Under the pieces are notes generated by a model. It was not told the DNA's origin. It did no database searches and was given only the letters and a program-made list of their open reading frames with translations. DNA of 64,000 nt from Chenggangzhangella methanolivorans (GTDB lineage Bacteria; Pseudomonadota; Alphaproteobacteria; Rhizobiales; Methylopilaceae). The stretch spans positions 2,691,501 to 2,755,500 of the forward strand of contig NZ_CP081869.1 of the NCBI RefSeq assembly GCF_019797865.1, in the 5' to 3' direction. A program made the translations under genes and the position numbers. Positions 49,677 through 58,087 of the stretch are shown here, piece by piece. Each line of letters opens with the position of its first letter. Position 1 is the first letter of the stretch.

Positions 49677-50494
49677 CCCGGGGCCTTTCCTCCGTCAACA
49701 TCGCGGCGCTGACGTTCGGCTTCGCGTTCCTCTACCTGCCGATCCTGCTGCTGGTGATCTACTCGTTCAACGACAGCCAGCTGGTGACCGTTTGGGGCGG
49801 GTTCTCGACGCGCTGGTACGTATCGCTCTGGCACAACGAGCAGTTGCTCGAAGCCGCCTGGGTGACGGTGCGGGTCGGGGTCATTTCCGCGACGCTCGCC
49901 ACCGTGCTCGGCACGCTGGCCGCCGTGACGCTGGTGCGCATGGGGCGGTTCCGCGGCCGCACGCTGTTCTCCGGCATGGTCTACGCGCCGCTTGTGATGC
50001 CCGAGGTCATCACCGGCCTCTCGATGCTGCTGCTGTTCGTCGCCATCGGGCTCGATCGCGGCTTCATGACGCTGACGATCGCCCACGTCACCTTCTCGAT
50101 GTGCTTCGTGGCCGTCGTGGTGCAGTCGCGGCTGATCTCGTTCGACCGCAGCCTCGAGGAAGCCGCGCTCGACCTCGGCTGCCCGCCCTTCAAGGCGTTC
50201 TTCGTGGTGACTTTGCCCATCATCCTGCCGGCGATCGTGTCGGGCTGGATGCTCGCCTTCACGCTCTCGATCGACGACCTCGTGATCTCGCAGTTCACCA
50301 CGGGCCCGGGTGCGACCACGCTGCCGATGCGGATCTATTCGTCGGTCCGGCTCGGCGTGAAGCCCGAGATCAACGCGGTCTGCACCATCCTGATCGCGAT
50401 CGTGACCACGGGCGTCATCATCGCGTCGATCGCGACCAAGCGCGCGGAGGCCGAGAGGCAGAGAGCCGAGCGCGAGGCCGCGGCGGGGCGCTGA
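49673..50494 (+). CDS. potI: Polyamine ABC transporter permease
   Basis: This 273-residue inner-membrane permease has six predicted helices (FGFAFLYLPILLLVIYSFN first) and the EAA motif EEAALDLGCPPFKAFFVVTLP. It forms the channel with PotH. The GTG start at 49673 overlaps the potH stop codon and is preceded by GGGGAG, so it is translated from the same message. It ends the operon; putA follows 63 bases downstream in the same direction. Confidence 0.94.
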   Translation: MTRGLSSVNIAALTFGFAFLYLPILLLVIYSFNDSQLVTVWGGFSTRWYVSLWHNEQLLEAAWVTVRVGVISATLATVLGTLAAVTLVRMGRFRGRTLFSGMVYAPLVMPEVITGLSMLLLFVAIGLDRGFMTLTIAHVTFSMCFVAVVVQSRLISFDRSLEEAALDLGCPPFKAFFVVTLPIILPAIVSGWMLAFTLSIDDLVISQFTTGPGATTLPMRIYSSVRLGVKPEINAVCTILIAIVTTGVIIASIATKRAEAERQRAEREAAAGR

Positions 50495-50557
50495 GGCGCG
50501 GGCATGACGGTGGAGATGGTCGCGCCTCAAGTGAGTCCGCCCTAGTTCCAGATCGCG

Positions 50558-53500
50558 ATGACCCGCGATCCGACGCCCTTCGCAAACCTCGCAGCCGCCG
50601 TCCCCGAGCGGTCGGCGCTTCGCCGCGCGATCACGGCGGCGACGCGCCGGGCGGAGCTAGACTGCCTCGCGCCGCTGCTCCCGCTCGCTGAACCGACATC
50701 CGAGGAAGCGGCCGCCACCCGCTCGCTCGCCACAAAACTCGTCGAGGGCCTTCGCCGCCGCGGTTCATCCAGCGGCGTCGAGGCGCTCATGCGGGAATAC
50801 GCGCTGTCGAGCGAGGAGGGCGTCGCGCTGATGTGCCTCGCGGAGGCGCTGCTGCGGACGCCCGACGACGCCACCCGCGACGCGCTCATCCGCGACAAGA
50901 TCCTCGCGAAAGACTGGCGCGGGCATCTCGGACACAGCCCCTCGCTGTTCGTGAACGCCGCCACCTGGGGGCTGCTGATCACGGGCCGCCTGGTCGCGAC
51001 CCACAGCGAGACTGGCCTTGCGGCGACGCTCGGAAAGCTGATCGCGCTGAGCGGCGAGCCGGTGGTGCGCGCGGGCGTGGAGCTCGCGATGCGGCTGCTG
51101 GGACGGCAATTCGTGGCCGGACGGACGATCGAGGAGGCGCTCGAAAACGCCCGCGACGTCGAGGCGAGAGGCTTCCGCCATTCCTACGACATGCTGGGCG
51201 AAGCCGCGACGACGGCCGAGGACGCGGCCCGCTACATGGCGTCCTACGAGCATGCGATCCACGCGATCGGCGCGGCGGCGGAGGGTCGCGGGCCGGTCGA
51301 GGGGCCGGGCGTCTCGATCAAGCTCTCGGCGCTCCACCCGCGTTATTCGCGGCGGAAACGCGAGAGGGTCATGGCGGAGCTGTTGCCGCGGGCCGCGCGG
51401 CTGGCGGCGCTCGCGAGGTCCTATGACATCGGGCTCAACGTCGACGCCGAAGAGGCCGACCGGCTGGAGATCTCGCTCGACCTGTTCGAAGCGCTGGCCT
51501 TCGATCCGGACCTCGCCGGCTGGAACGGGCTCGGCTTCGTGGTCCAGGCCTACGGCAAGCGCTGCCCGGACGTCATCGACTGGCTGGTCGATCTCGCCCG
51601 CCGCTCGGGCCGGCGGCTGATGATCCGGCTCGTGAAAGGCGCCTACTGGGACAGCGAGATCAAGCGCGCGCAGGTCGAGGGCTTCTCGGACTTTCCCGTC
51701 TTCACCCGCAAGGCTCATTCCGACGTCTGCTACCTCGCCTGCGCCAGAAAACTGCTGTCGGCCGGCGATCTCGTGTTCCCGCAATTCGCGACCCACAACG
51801 CCCACACGGTGGCGGCGGCGGCGGCGATGGGGGCGGAGGCGGGCGGAGACGCGTTCGAGTTCCAGTGCCTCCACGGCATGGGCGAGCCGCTCTATGACAT
51901 CGCGGCCGCGGAAGGGCTCGGGCGGCCCTGCCGCATCTACGCCCCGGTCGGAAGCCACGATACGCTGCTCGCCTATCTGGTGCGGCGGCTCCTCGAGAAC
52001 GGCGCCAACGCCTCCTTCGTGAACCGCGTGGCGGACGAGGAGACGAGCGCCGAGGAGCTCATCGCCGATCCCGTCGCGATCGCGCAATGCCGACAGCCTC
52101 TTGGGGCTGCGAGCGCAAAAATCCGCCGGCCGCCCGATCTCTACGCGCCTGCGCGCAGGAACGCGCTCGGCCTCGACCTCGACGACGAGAACCAGCTCCG
52201 CGCGCTCGCTCGCGCCTGCCGCGACGGCGCCCGGACGGCCTGGCGCGCAGGCCCCTCGGGGGCGGATGAGGCGGCCGAATTGACCTCCGTCCGCAACCCC
52301 GCCGACCGGCGCGACGTCGTCGGCGCGGTCCGGTGGTCGGGCCCCGCCGACGTCGAGGCGGCGCTTTCCCGCGTGGCGGCCGGCGCGGCGGATTGGGCGG
52401 CGGAGCCCGCCGCCCGCCGCGCCGCGCGACTGCGCCGCGCCGCCGACGCGCTCGCCCAAGAGAAAGAGGCGCTTGTCGGCCTCATGGCGCGCGAGGCGGG
52501 CAAGACGCTCGCAAGCGCCGGCGCGGAGGTTCGCGAGGCGGAGGATTTCCTGCGCTATTACGCCGGCGAGGCCGAGCGGCTCGAAGCGGCGGGAGCGGCC
52601 CGGCCGCTCGGCGTCGTGGCCGCGATCAGCCCCTGGAACTTTCCGCTCGCAATTTTCGTCGGGCAGGTCGCCGCGGCGCTCGCGGCGGGCAATGCCGTCG
52701 TCGCCAAGCCCGCGGAGGAGACCCCGCTCGCCGCCGCGCAGGCGGTGCGGCTGCTCCACGGCGCCGGCGTCCCGGCGGACGCTCTCCAGCTCCTGCCCGG
52801 CGACGGCGCGGTGGGGGCCGCGCTCGTCGCGGACCCGCGGGTCGAGGGCGTCGCCTTCACCGGATCGCTCGAGGCGGCGCGGGCGATCGAGAACACGCTC
52901 AGCCGGCGCCTGACGCGCGAGGGTCGCCCGGTCCCCTTCGTCGCCGAGACCGGCGGGCGCAACGTCATGATCGCGGACTCCTCGGCGCTCGCCGAGCAGG
53001 TCGTGCTCGACGCGGTCGCCTCGGCGTTCGACAGCGCCGGGCAGCGCTGCTCGGCGCTCAGGATCCTCAGCCTGCAGGACGACGTCGCCGACTGCATCCT
53101 CGCCATGCTGAAGGGCGCGACGCGCGAGCTCGAGGTCGGCCCGCCCGACCGGCTCTCGAGCGACGTCGGGCCGCTGATCTCCGACGAGGCGAAGGCGCGG
53201 GTCGAGCGCCATCTCGTCGAGATGCGCGCCCGGGGATTTCGCGTGACGCAGGCCCCGCTTCCGGAAAGCTGCGCCCGTGGAAGCTTCCTCGCGCCCGCGA
53301 TCGTCGAGATCGGAGCCATATCGGACGTCGCCGAGGAGGTGTTCGGCCCCGTGCTCCATGTCGCGCGCCATCGCGCCGACGACCTCGACCGCGTGATCGA
53401 GGAGGCGAACGCGAGCGGCCACGCGCTGACCTTCGGGATCGAGACCCGCATCGACGAGACCGTGGCGCGGGCCGTTCGCCGGGTCAGGGCCGGCAACCTC

Positions 53501-54220
53501 TACGTCAACCGCAACATCGTCGGCGCGGTGGTGGGCGTTCAGCCCTTCGGCGGCTCGCGGCTGTCCGGCACCGGGCCGAAGGCCGGCGGGCCGCTCGCGG
53601 TCGGCAGGTTCACGGCCGGTCGCGGCGCGGGCTGCGGGGTCGCGGGCTCGGCCGAGGCGCTCGCCCCGTCGCGCGCCTACGCCGACTGGCTGCAGCAAGA
53701 GGGGTTCGCCGCCGCGGCCGAAGCCTGCCGCCCGATGGCGCTCGCCTCGCCGCTCGGCGGATCGGTCAAGCTTCCCGGGCCGGTCGGCGAGCGCAACGTC
53801 TATTCGCTGGAGGCCAAGGGCCGGATCGCGGCCGTGACCGAGACCGAACGCGGCGCGGCCGTGGCGCTCGGCGCGATCCTCGCGACCGGCTCGGTCGCCG
53901 TGCTGGAGGAGACAAGCCCCGTGGCGGCGCTCGCCGCGCGCCTGCCCGCGCCGCTTCGGACCCGGACCGAGACTGTTTCGGACTGGCGCGAGGCCCACGA
54001 TCTCGGCGCGCTCATCTTCGAGGGCGGGCGGGAGGCGCTGCTGGCGGTTCTGGCCGACGCCGCCCGGCGGCCCGGCGCGATCGTCACGGTCCATGCGCTG
54101 ACGCCGCAGGAGATCGCTTCCGGCGCCGCCTGGGACGTCGACCGACTGGTCGAGGAGCGGACGGTCTCGATCAACACGGCGGCGGCCGGCGGCGACGCGA
54201 CGCTGCTCTCGGCGGGATAA
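50558..54220 (+). CDS. putA: Bifunctional proline dehydrogenase / P5C dehydrogenase
   Basis: PutA oxidises proline to glutamate in two steps. The 1220-residue protein has the FAD-dependent proline dehydrogenase barrel in the first half (FRHSYDMLGEAATTAEDA, RLMIRLVKGAYWDSEIKRAQ, QFATHNAHT). The P5C dehydrogenase domain follows, with SPWNFPLAIFVGQVAAALAAGN, catalytic Glu797 in FVAETGGRN and catalytic Cys831 in AGQRCSAL. The C-terminal extension of about 200 residues is typical of long PutA proteins. No ribbon-helix-helix domain is present at the N-terminus, so it is not the autorepressor type of E. coli. Glutamate made here can feed the NAD-GDH. Confidence 0.96.
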   Translation: MTRDPTPFANLAAAVPERSALRRAITAATRRAELDCLAPLLPLAEPTSEEAAATRSLATKLVEGLRRRGSSSGVEALMREYALSSEEGVALMCLAEALLRTPDDATRDALIRDKILAKDWRGHLGHSPSLFVNAATWGLLITGRLVATHSETGLAATLGKLIALSGEPVVRAGVELAMRLLGRQFVAGRTIEEALENARDVEARGFRHSYDMLGEAATTAEDAARYMASYEHAIHAIGAAAEGRGPVEGPGVSIKLSALHPRYSRRKRERVMAELLPRAARLAALARSYDIGLNVDAEEADRLEISLDLFEALAFDPDLAGWNGLGFVVQAYGKRCPDVIDWLVDLARRSGRRLMIRLVKGAYWDSEIKRAQVEGFSDFPVFTRKAHSDVCYLACARKLLSAGDLVFPQFATHNAHTVAAAAAMGAEAGGDAFEFQCLHGMGEPLYDIAAAEGLGRPCRIYAPVGSHDTLLAYLVRRLLENGANASFVNRVADEETSAEELIADPVAIAQCRQPLGAASAKIRRPPDLYAPARRNALGLDLDDENQLRALARACRDGARTAWRAGPSGADEAAELTSVRNPADRRDVVGAVRWSGPADVEAALSRVAAGAADWAAEPAARRAARLRRAADALAQEKEALVGLMAREAGKTLASAGAEVREAEDFLRYYAGEAERLEAAGAARPLGVVAAISPWNFPLAIFVGQVAAALAAGNAVVAKPAEETPLAAAQAVRLLHGAGVPADALQLLPGDGAVGAALVADPRVEGVAFTGSLEAARAIENTLSRRLTREGRPVPFVAETGGRNVMIADSSALAEQVVLDAVASAFDSAGQRCSALRILSLQDDVADCILAMLKGATRELEVGPPDRLSSDVGPLISDEAKARVERHLVEMRARGFRVTQAPLPESCARGSFLAPAIVEIGAISDVAEEVFGPVLHVARHRADDLDRVIEEANASGHALTFGIETRIDETVARAVRRVRAGNLYVNRNIVGAVVGVQPFGGSRLSGTGPKAGGPLAVGRFTAGRGAGCGVAGSAEALAPSRAYADWLQQEGFAAAAEACRPMALASPLGGSVKLPGPVGERNVYSLEAKGRIAAVTETERGAAVALGAILATGSVAVLEETSPVAALAARLPAPLRTRTETVSDWREAHDLGALIFEGGREALLAVLADAARRPGAIVTVHALTPQEIASGAAWDVDRLVEERTVSINTAAAGGDATLLSAG

Positions 54221-54221
54221 G

Positions 54222-54690
54222 GCGCGCCTGCGGCCTGACCGCCCGCGACGTCGGCCGCTCCTTCTCCCGTTCACGGGAGAAGGTGAGGATGAGGGGACAT
54301 GGCGCTGCGGGGGCCAGACCGGGAACCCGACCGCGCGGACGAGCTTGGTTCTGACGCCCCGGCGCGAGCGCCCTCACCCTCTCCCGCAAGCGGGAGAGGG
54401 AAGCGGCCGGCCGCGACGCTGCTGTCGGCGGGTGAAAGCGCGTCGGCGGGATGAGAGCGCGCCTGCGGCCTGACCGCCCGCGACGTCGGCCGCTCCTTCT
54501 CCCGTTCACGGGAGAAGGTGAGGATGAGGGGACATGGCGCTGCGGGGGCCAGACCGGGAACCGACCGCGCGGACGAGCTTGGTTCTGACGCCCCGGCGCG
54601 AGCGCCCTCACCCTCACCCTCTCCCGCAAGCGGGAGAGGGAAGCGGCCGGCCGCGACGCTGCTGTCGGCGGGATGAAAGTCGCAAGGCGC
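54222..54690. repeat. Two ~235-bp tandem copies containing CCCTCTCCCGC hairpins
   Basis: GCGCGCCTGCGGCCTGACCG begins at 54222 and again at 54457, and each copy carries two hairpins (for example 54261-54284 and 54378-54402). The end of each unit repeats the last codons of putA: CGACGCTGCT-TCGGCGGG-like sequence occurs near 54197, 54413 and 54652. No gene lies between putA and ccdA; ccdA's start follows at 54805. Confidence 0.85.
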
Positions 54691-54804
54691 GGAGGCCGTC
54701 ATGCCCGCGCCTCCGCCGGAATGGCGCCTGCCGCTCGTCCCGGCTCCGCTCTATGTTTGCGAAGAGACGGCGCCGCATCGACACCCGACGCCTCGAAGGC
54801 GCGC

Positions 54805-55524
54805 ATGCTCGTCACCCTCGGCCTCGCTTATCTCGCCGGCCTGCTCACGCTGCTCTCGCCCTGCGTGCTGCCGCTCGTGCCGGTCGCGCTCGCGGCGGCG
54901 CAAGGGGAGCGCCGGCTGGGGCCAGTCGCGCTCGGGGTCGGGCTCACGCTTTCCTTCGTAGCCGTCGGGCTGTTCGTCGCGACCGTCGGCTTCTCCATCG
55001 GGCTCGACGAGACCGTGTTCCGCCCCGTGGCCGCCGCGCTGCTGATGGTCGTCGGCGCCGTGCTTCTCGTCCCCGCCGCGCAGGCGCGCGTCGCGAACGC
55101 CGCGGGGCCGGCGAGCCATTGGGCGGCGGAGCGGCTCGACCTCGTCTCGCGCGCCGGGCTCGCCGGGCAGTTCCTGGTCGGCCTGCTGCTCGGCGTGGTC
55201 TGGGCGCCCTGCGTCGGGCCGACGCTCGGCGCGGCCTCGATGCTGGCGGCGCGCGGCGAGGATCTGGGGTCGGTCGCGGCCACAATGGGCGTGTTCGGAC
55301 TCGGGGCCGCGACGCCGCTCGTCCTGCTGGGGCTGATGTCGAGCGAGCTTCTCCAGCGCTGGCGCGCCCGCATGGCGGGGGCCGGGCGCGCGGGCCGGAT
55401 CGCGCTCGGGATCGCGTTGATCCTCGTCGGGCTCGCGGTCGTGAGCGGCTACGACAAGCGGATCGAGACCGCGCTGGTGGACGCCTCGCCCGACTGGCTG
55501 AACGCGCTGACGACGCGGTTCTAG
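54805..55524 (+). CDS. ccdA: CcdA-family cytochrome c biogenesis / thiol-disulfide transmembrane protein
   Basis: The 239-residue membrane protein has six predicted helices and the paired cysteine motifs of the CcdA/DsbD transmembrane domain: LLSPCVLPLVPVAL in the first helix and VVWAPCVGPTLGAA in the fourth. CcdA passes electrons from thioredoxin across the membrane to periplasmic thiol reductases for cytochrome c maturation. ATG 54805 is placed just before the first helix and follows GAAGGC; the longer in-frame extension is repeat DNA. No other cytochrome c genes are nearby. Confidence 0.92.
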   Translation: MLVTLGLAYLAGLLTLLSPCVLPLVPVALAAAQGERRLGPVALGVGLTLSFVAVGLFVATVGFSIGLDETVFRPVAAALLMVVGAVLLVPAAQARVANAAGPASHWAAERLDLVSRAGLAGQFLVGLLLGVVWAPCVGPTLGAASMLAARGEDLGSVAATMGVFGLGAATPLVLLGLMSSELLQRWRARMAGAGRAGRIALGIALILVGLAVVSGYDKRIETALVDASPDWLNALTTRF

Positions 55525-55560
55525 GCCCGAATTCCGGATCGGGCCGCCCGAACCCCCGCG

Positions 55561-56173
55561 CGTCGTCCCGGCCGAAGCGCCGGGATCCGGGACCGAGGCG
55601 CCATCCGCGAACGCTCCGCGGGCGTCGGTTCTGGATCCCGGGTCAAGCCCGGAATGACGGCTGAGCGTCCCGAGCCTCCTGCGGCCCGCATGCGCCGCGC
55701 GCCTCGCCAAGAACCGCTCCGAACCCCCGCCCGTCATCCCGGCCGGAGAGCCGGGATCCAGAGCCGGGGCGGGCGTCCGCGATCGCTCCACGGGCGTCGG
55801 TTCTGGATCCCGGGTCAAGCCCGGGATGACGGCTGAGCGTCCCGAGCCTCCTACGGCCCGCACGCGCTGCGCGCCTCGCCAAGAACCGCCCCAAACCCCC
55901 GCCCGTCATCCCGGCCGGAGAGCCGGGATCCAGAACCGATGCGCCATCCGCGAACGCTCCGAGGGCGGCGGTTCTGGATCCCGGGTCAGGCCCGGGATGA
56001 CGGCTGAGCGTCCCGAGCTCCTGCGGCCCGCACGCGCTGCGCGCCTCGCCAAGAACCGCCCCGAACCCCCGCCCGTCATCCCGGCCGGAGAGCCGGGATC
56101 CAGAACCGATGCGCCATCCGCTAACGCTCCGAGGGCGGCGGTTCTGGATCCCGGGTCAGGCCCGGGATGACGG
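55561..56173. repeat. Tandem array of four palindromic units, period about 171 bp
   Basis: Units span 55561-55660, 55731-55832, 55903-56003 and 56073-56173. Each runs from CGTCATCCCGGCCGGAGAGC-like to CCGGGATGACGG-like arms, and the ~70-base linkers are also conserved. It fills the gap between ccdA and the ABC transporter gene. No coding function is seen. Confidence 0.92.
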
Positions 56174-56353
56174 GTCGAGACGGCGAGGGCGATCTCATCC
56201 CATCGCGTTCGCGGCCGAGCGCCCCGGAAACCTGGAAGCGCTCCAAACCGCTGACGTTGCGGGCGTCGCCGGCATGCAAAACCTTGCGGCCGCCTCCTCC
56301 GGGCGGTATTGCCCGGACGTCGCAGAACGGGCCGGGAGGGCTCACCGCCGGCC

Positions 56354-58075
56354 ATGCTGAAGCGCTTCTTCTCATATTACCGGCCGCACGCCGGCCTGTT
56401 CTGGCTCGACTTCGGCTCGGCGGTCGCCTCGGGCCTGCTCGAGCTCGGCTTCCCGATCGCGGTCAAGATCTTCGTCGACACGCTGCTGCCGACCCAGCAA
56501 TGGGGGCTGGTGCTGCTCGCCGCGCTCGGGCTGCTGGCGATCTACGTGGTCAACACCGGCCTCATGGCGGTGGTCACCTATTGGGGCCACATGCTCGGGA
56601 TCAACATCGAGACCGAGATGCGCCGCAAGGCGTTCGACCACCTGCAGAAGCTCTCCTTCGGCTGGTTCGACAATCAGAAGACCGGCCACCTCGTCGGGCG
56701 CCTGACCAAGGATCTCGAGGAGATCGGCGAGGTCGCGCATCACGGGCCCGAAGACCTGTTCATCGCCATCATGACGCTTTTCGGCGCCTTCGCGCTGATG
56801 TTCACGGTGAACGTCGAGCTCGCGCTCATCACGGTCGCGGTGGTGCCGCTCACCGCCTGGCTCACCAGCCGCTACGGCGGGCGCATGACGCGCAACTGGC
56901 AGGAGCTCTACGGCCGCGTCGGCGACTTCAACGCCCGCATCGAGGAGAATGTCGGCGGCATCCGCGTGGTGCAGGCCTTCGCCAACGAAGACCACGAGCG
57001 CCGCCTCTTCGCCGAGGACAACGCGCGCTACCGCGCGACCAAGCTGATGGCCTACCGCATCATGGCGGCCTCGACCTCGCTCAGCTACATGAGCATGCGG
57101 CTCATCCAGCTCACCGTGATGGTGGCGGGCAGCTACTTCGTGATCCAGGGCACGCTGAGCCATGGCGGCTTCGTGGCGTTCCTGCTGCTGATCGGCGTGT
57201 TCTTCCGCCCGGTCGAGAAGATCAACGCCGTCATCGAGACCTATCCGAAGGGCGTCGCGGGCTTCAAACGCTACCTCGAATTCCTCGACACCCGCTCCGA
57301 CATCGTCGACGGGCCGGACGCGGTCGAGGCGCCGACGCTCAAGGGCGAGATCGCCTATGAGGGCGTCGACTTCGCCTACACGCCGGGACGGCCGGTGCTC
57401 TCCAATCTCAGCCTCACGGTGCGGGCGGGCGAGACGGTGGCGTTCGTCGGCCCCTCGGGCGCCGGCAAGACCACGATCTGCGCGCTGCTGCCGCGCTTCT
57501 ACGAGGTCGGGGCCGGGCGCATCTCGATCGACGGGCGGGACGTGCGGGACTTCACGCTCACCTCGCTGCGCCGCCAGGTCGGCGTGGTGCAGCAGGACGT
57601 GTTCCTGTTCGCCGGCACGATCCGCGAGAACATCGCCTATGGCCGGCTCGGCGCGAGCGACGCCGAGATCGTCGAGGCGGCCCGGCGCGCGCGCATCGAC
57701 GACATGATCGCGGCTCTTCCCGCAGGCCTCGACACGGTCGTGGGCGAACGCGGCGTGAAGCTCTCGGGCGGGCAGAAGCAGCGGCTCGCGATCGCGCGGA
57801 TGTTCCTCAAGAACCCCGCGATCCTGATCCTCGACGAGGCGACCTCGGCGCTCGACGCCGAGACCGAGCGCCAGATCCAGACCTCGCTGACCGAACTCGC
57901 GCAAGGCCGCACCACGCTCATCATCGCCCACCGGCTCGCCACGATCCGCAACGCCGACCGCATCGTGGTGGTGGACGAGAACGGCGTCGCCGAGCAGGGC
58001 AGCCACCGCGAGCTGGTGGCGACGGCCGGGCGGTACCGCGCGCTGCACGAGGCGCAGTTCGACACCGCCGGCTGA
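56354..58075 (+). CDS. MsbA-like ABC exporter (half transporter)
   Basis: The 573-residue protein has an N-terminal six-helix transmembrane domain (about 1-310). The nucleotide-binding domain carries Walker A GPSGAGKTT, signature LSGGQKQRLAIARMFL, Walker B ILILDEATSALD and an H-loop in IIAHRLATI. It would work as a homodimer. The substrate is unknown: similar proteins export lipids, drugs or peptides. There is no C39 peptidase domain, so it is not an obvious type I secretion ATPase for the convergent RTX gene. ATG 56354 starts at LKRFFSYYRPH; the upstream extension is not conserved-looking. Confidence 0.92.
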   Translation: MLKRFFSYYRPHAGLFWLDFGSAVASGLLELGFPIAVKIFVDTLLPTQQWGLVLLAALGLLAIYVVNTGLMAVVTYWGHMLGINIETEMRRKAFDHLQKLSFGWFDNQKTGHLVGRLTKDLEEIGEVAHHGPEDLFIAIMTLFGAFALMFTVNVELALITVAVVPLTAWLTSRYGGRMTRNWQELYGRVGDFNARIEENVGGIRVVQAFANEDHERRLFAEDNARYRATKLMAYRIMAASTSLSYMSMRLIQLTVMVAGSYFVIQGTLSHGGFVAFLLLIGVFFRPVEKINAVIETYPKGVAGFKRYLEFLDTRSDIVDGPDAVEAPTLKGEIAYEGVDFAYTPGRPVLSNLSLTVRAGETVAFVGPSGAGKTTICALLPRFYEVGAGRISIDGRDVRDFTLTSLRRQVGVVQQDVFLFAGTIRENIAYGRLGASDAEIVEAARRARIDDMIAALPAGLDTVVGERGVKLSGGQKQRLAIARMFLKNPAILILDEATSALDAETERQIQTSLTELAQGRTTLIIAHRLATIRNADRIVVVDENGVAEQGSHRELVATAGRYRALHEAQFDTAG

Positions 58076-58087
58076 ACCGCCGCGGTC

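Noticed and set aside
48746-50494. Apparent 582-residue fusion of PotH and PotI
   Set aside because: The middle of the frame is out of register with potH because of one extra base at 48841-48842; two separate permeases are expected.
55561-56173. CRISPR array
   Set aside because: The units are long palindromes with conserved linkers and a ~171-bp period; there are no unique spacers and no cas genes.
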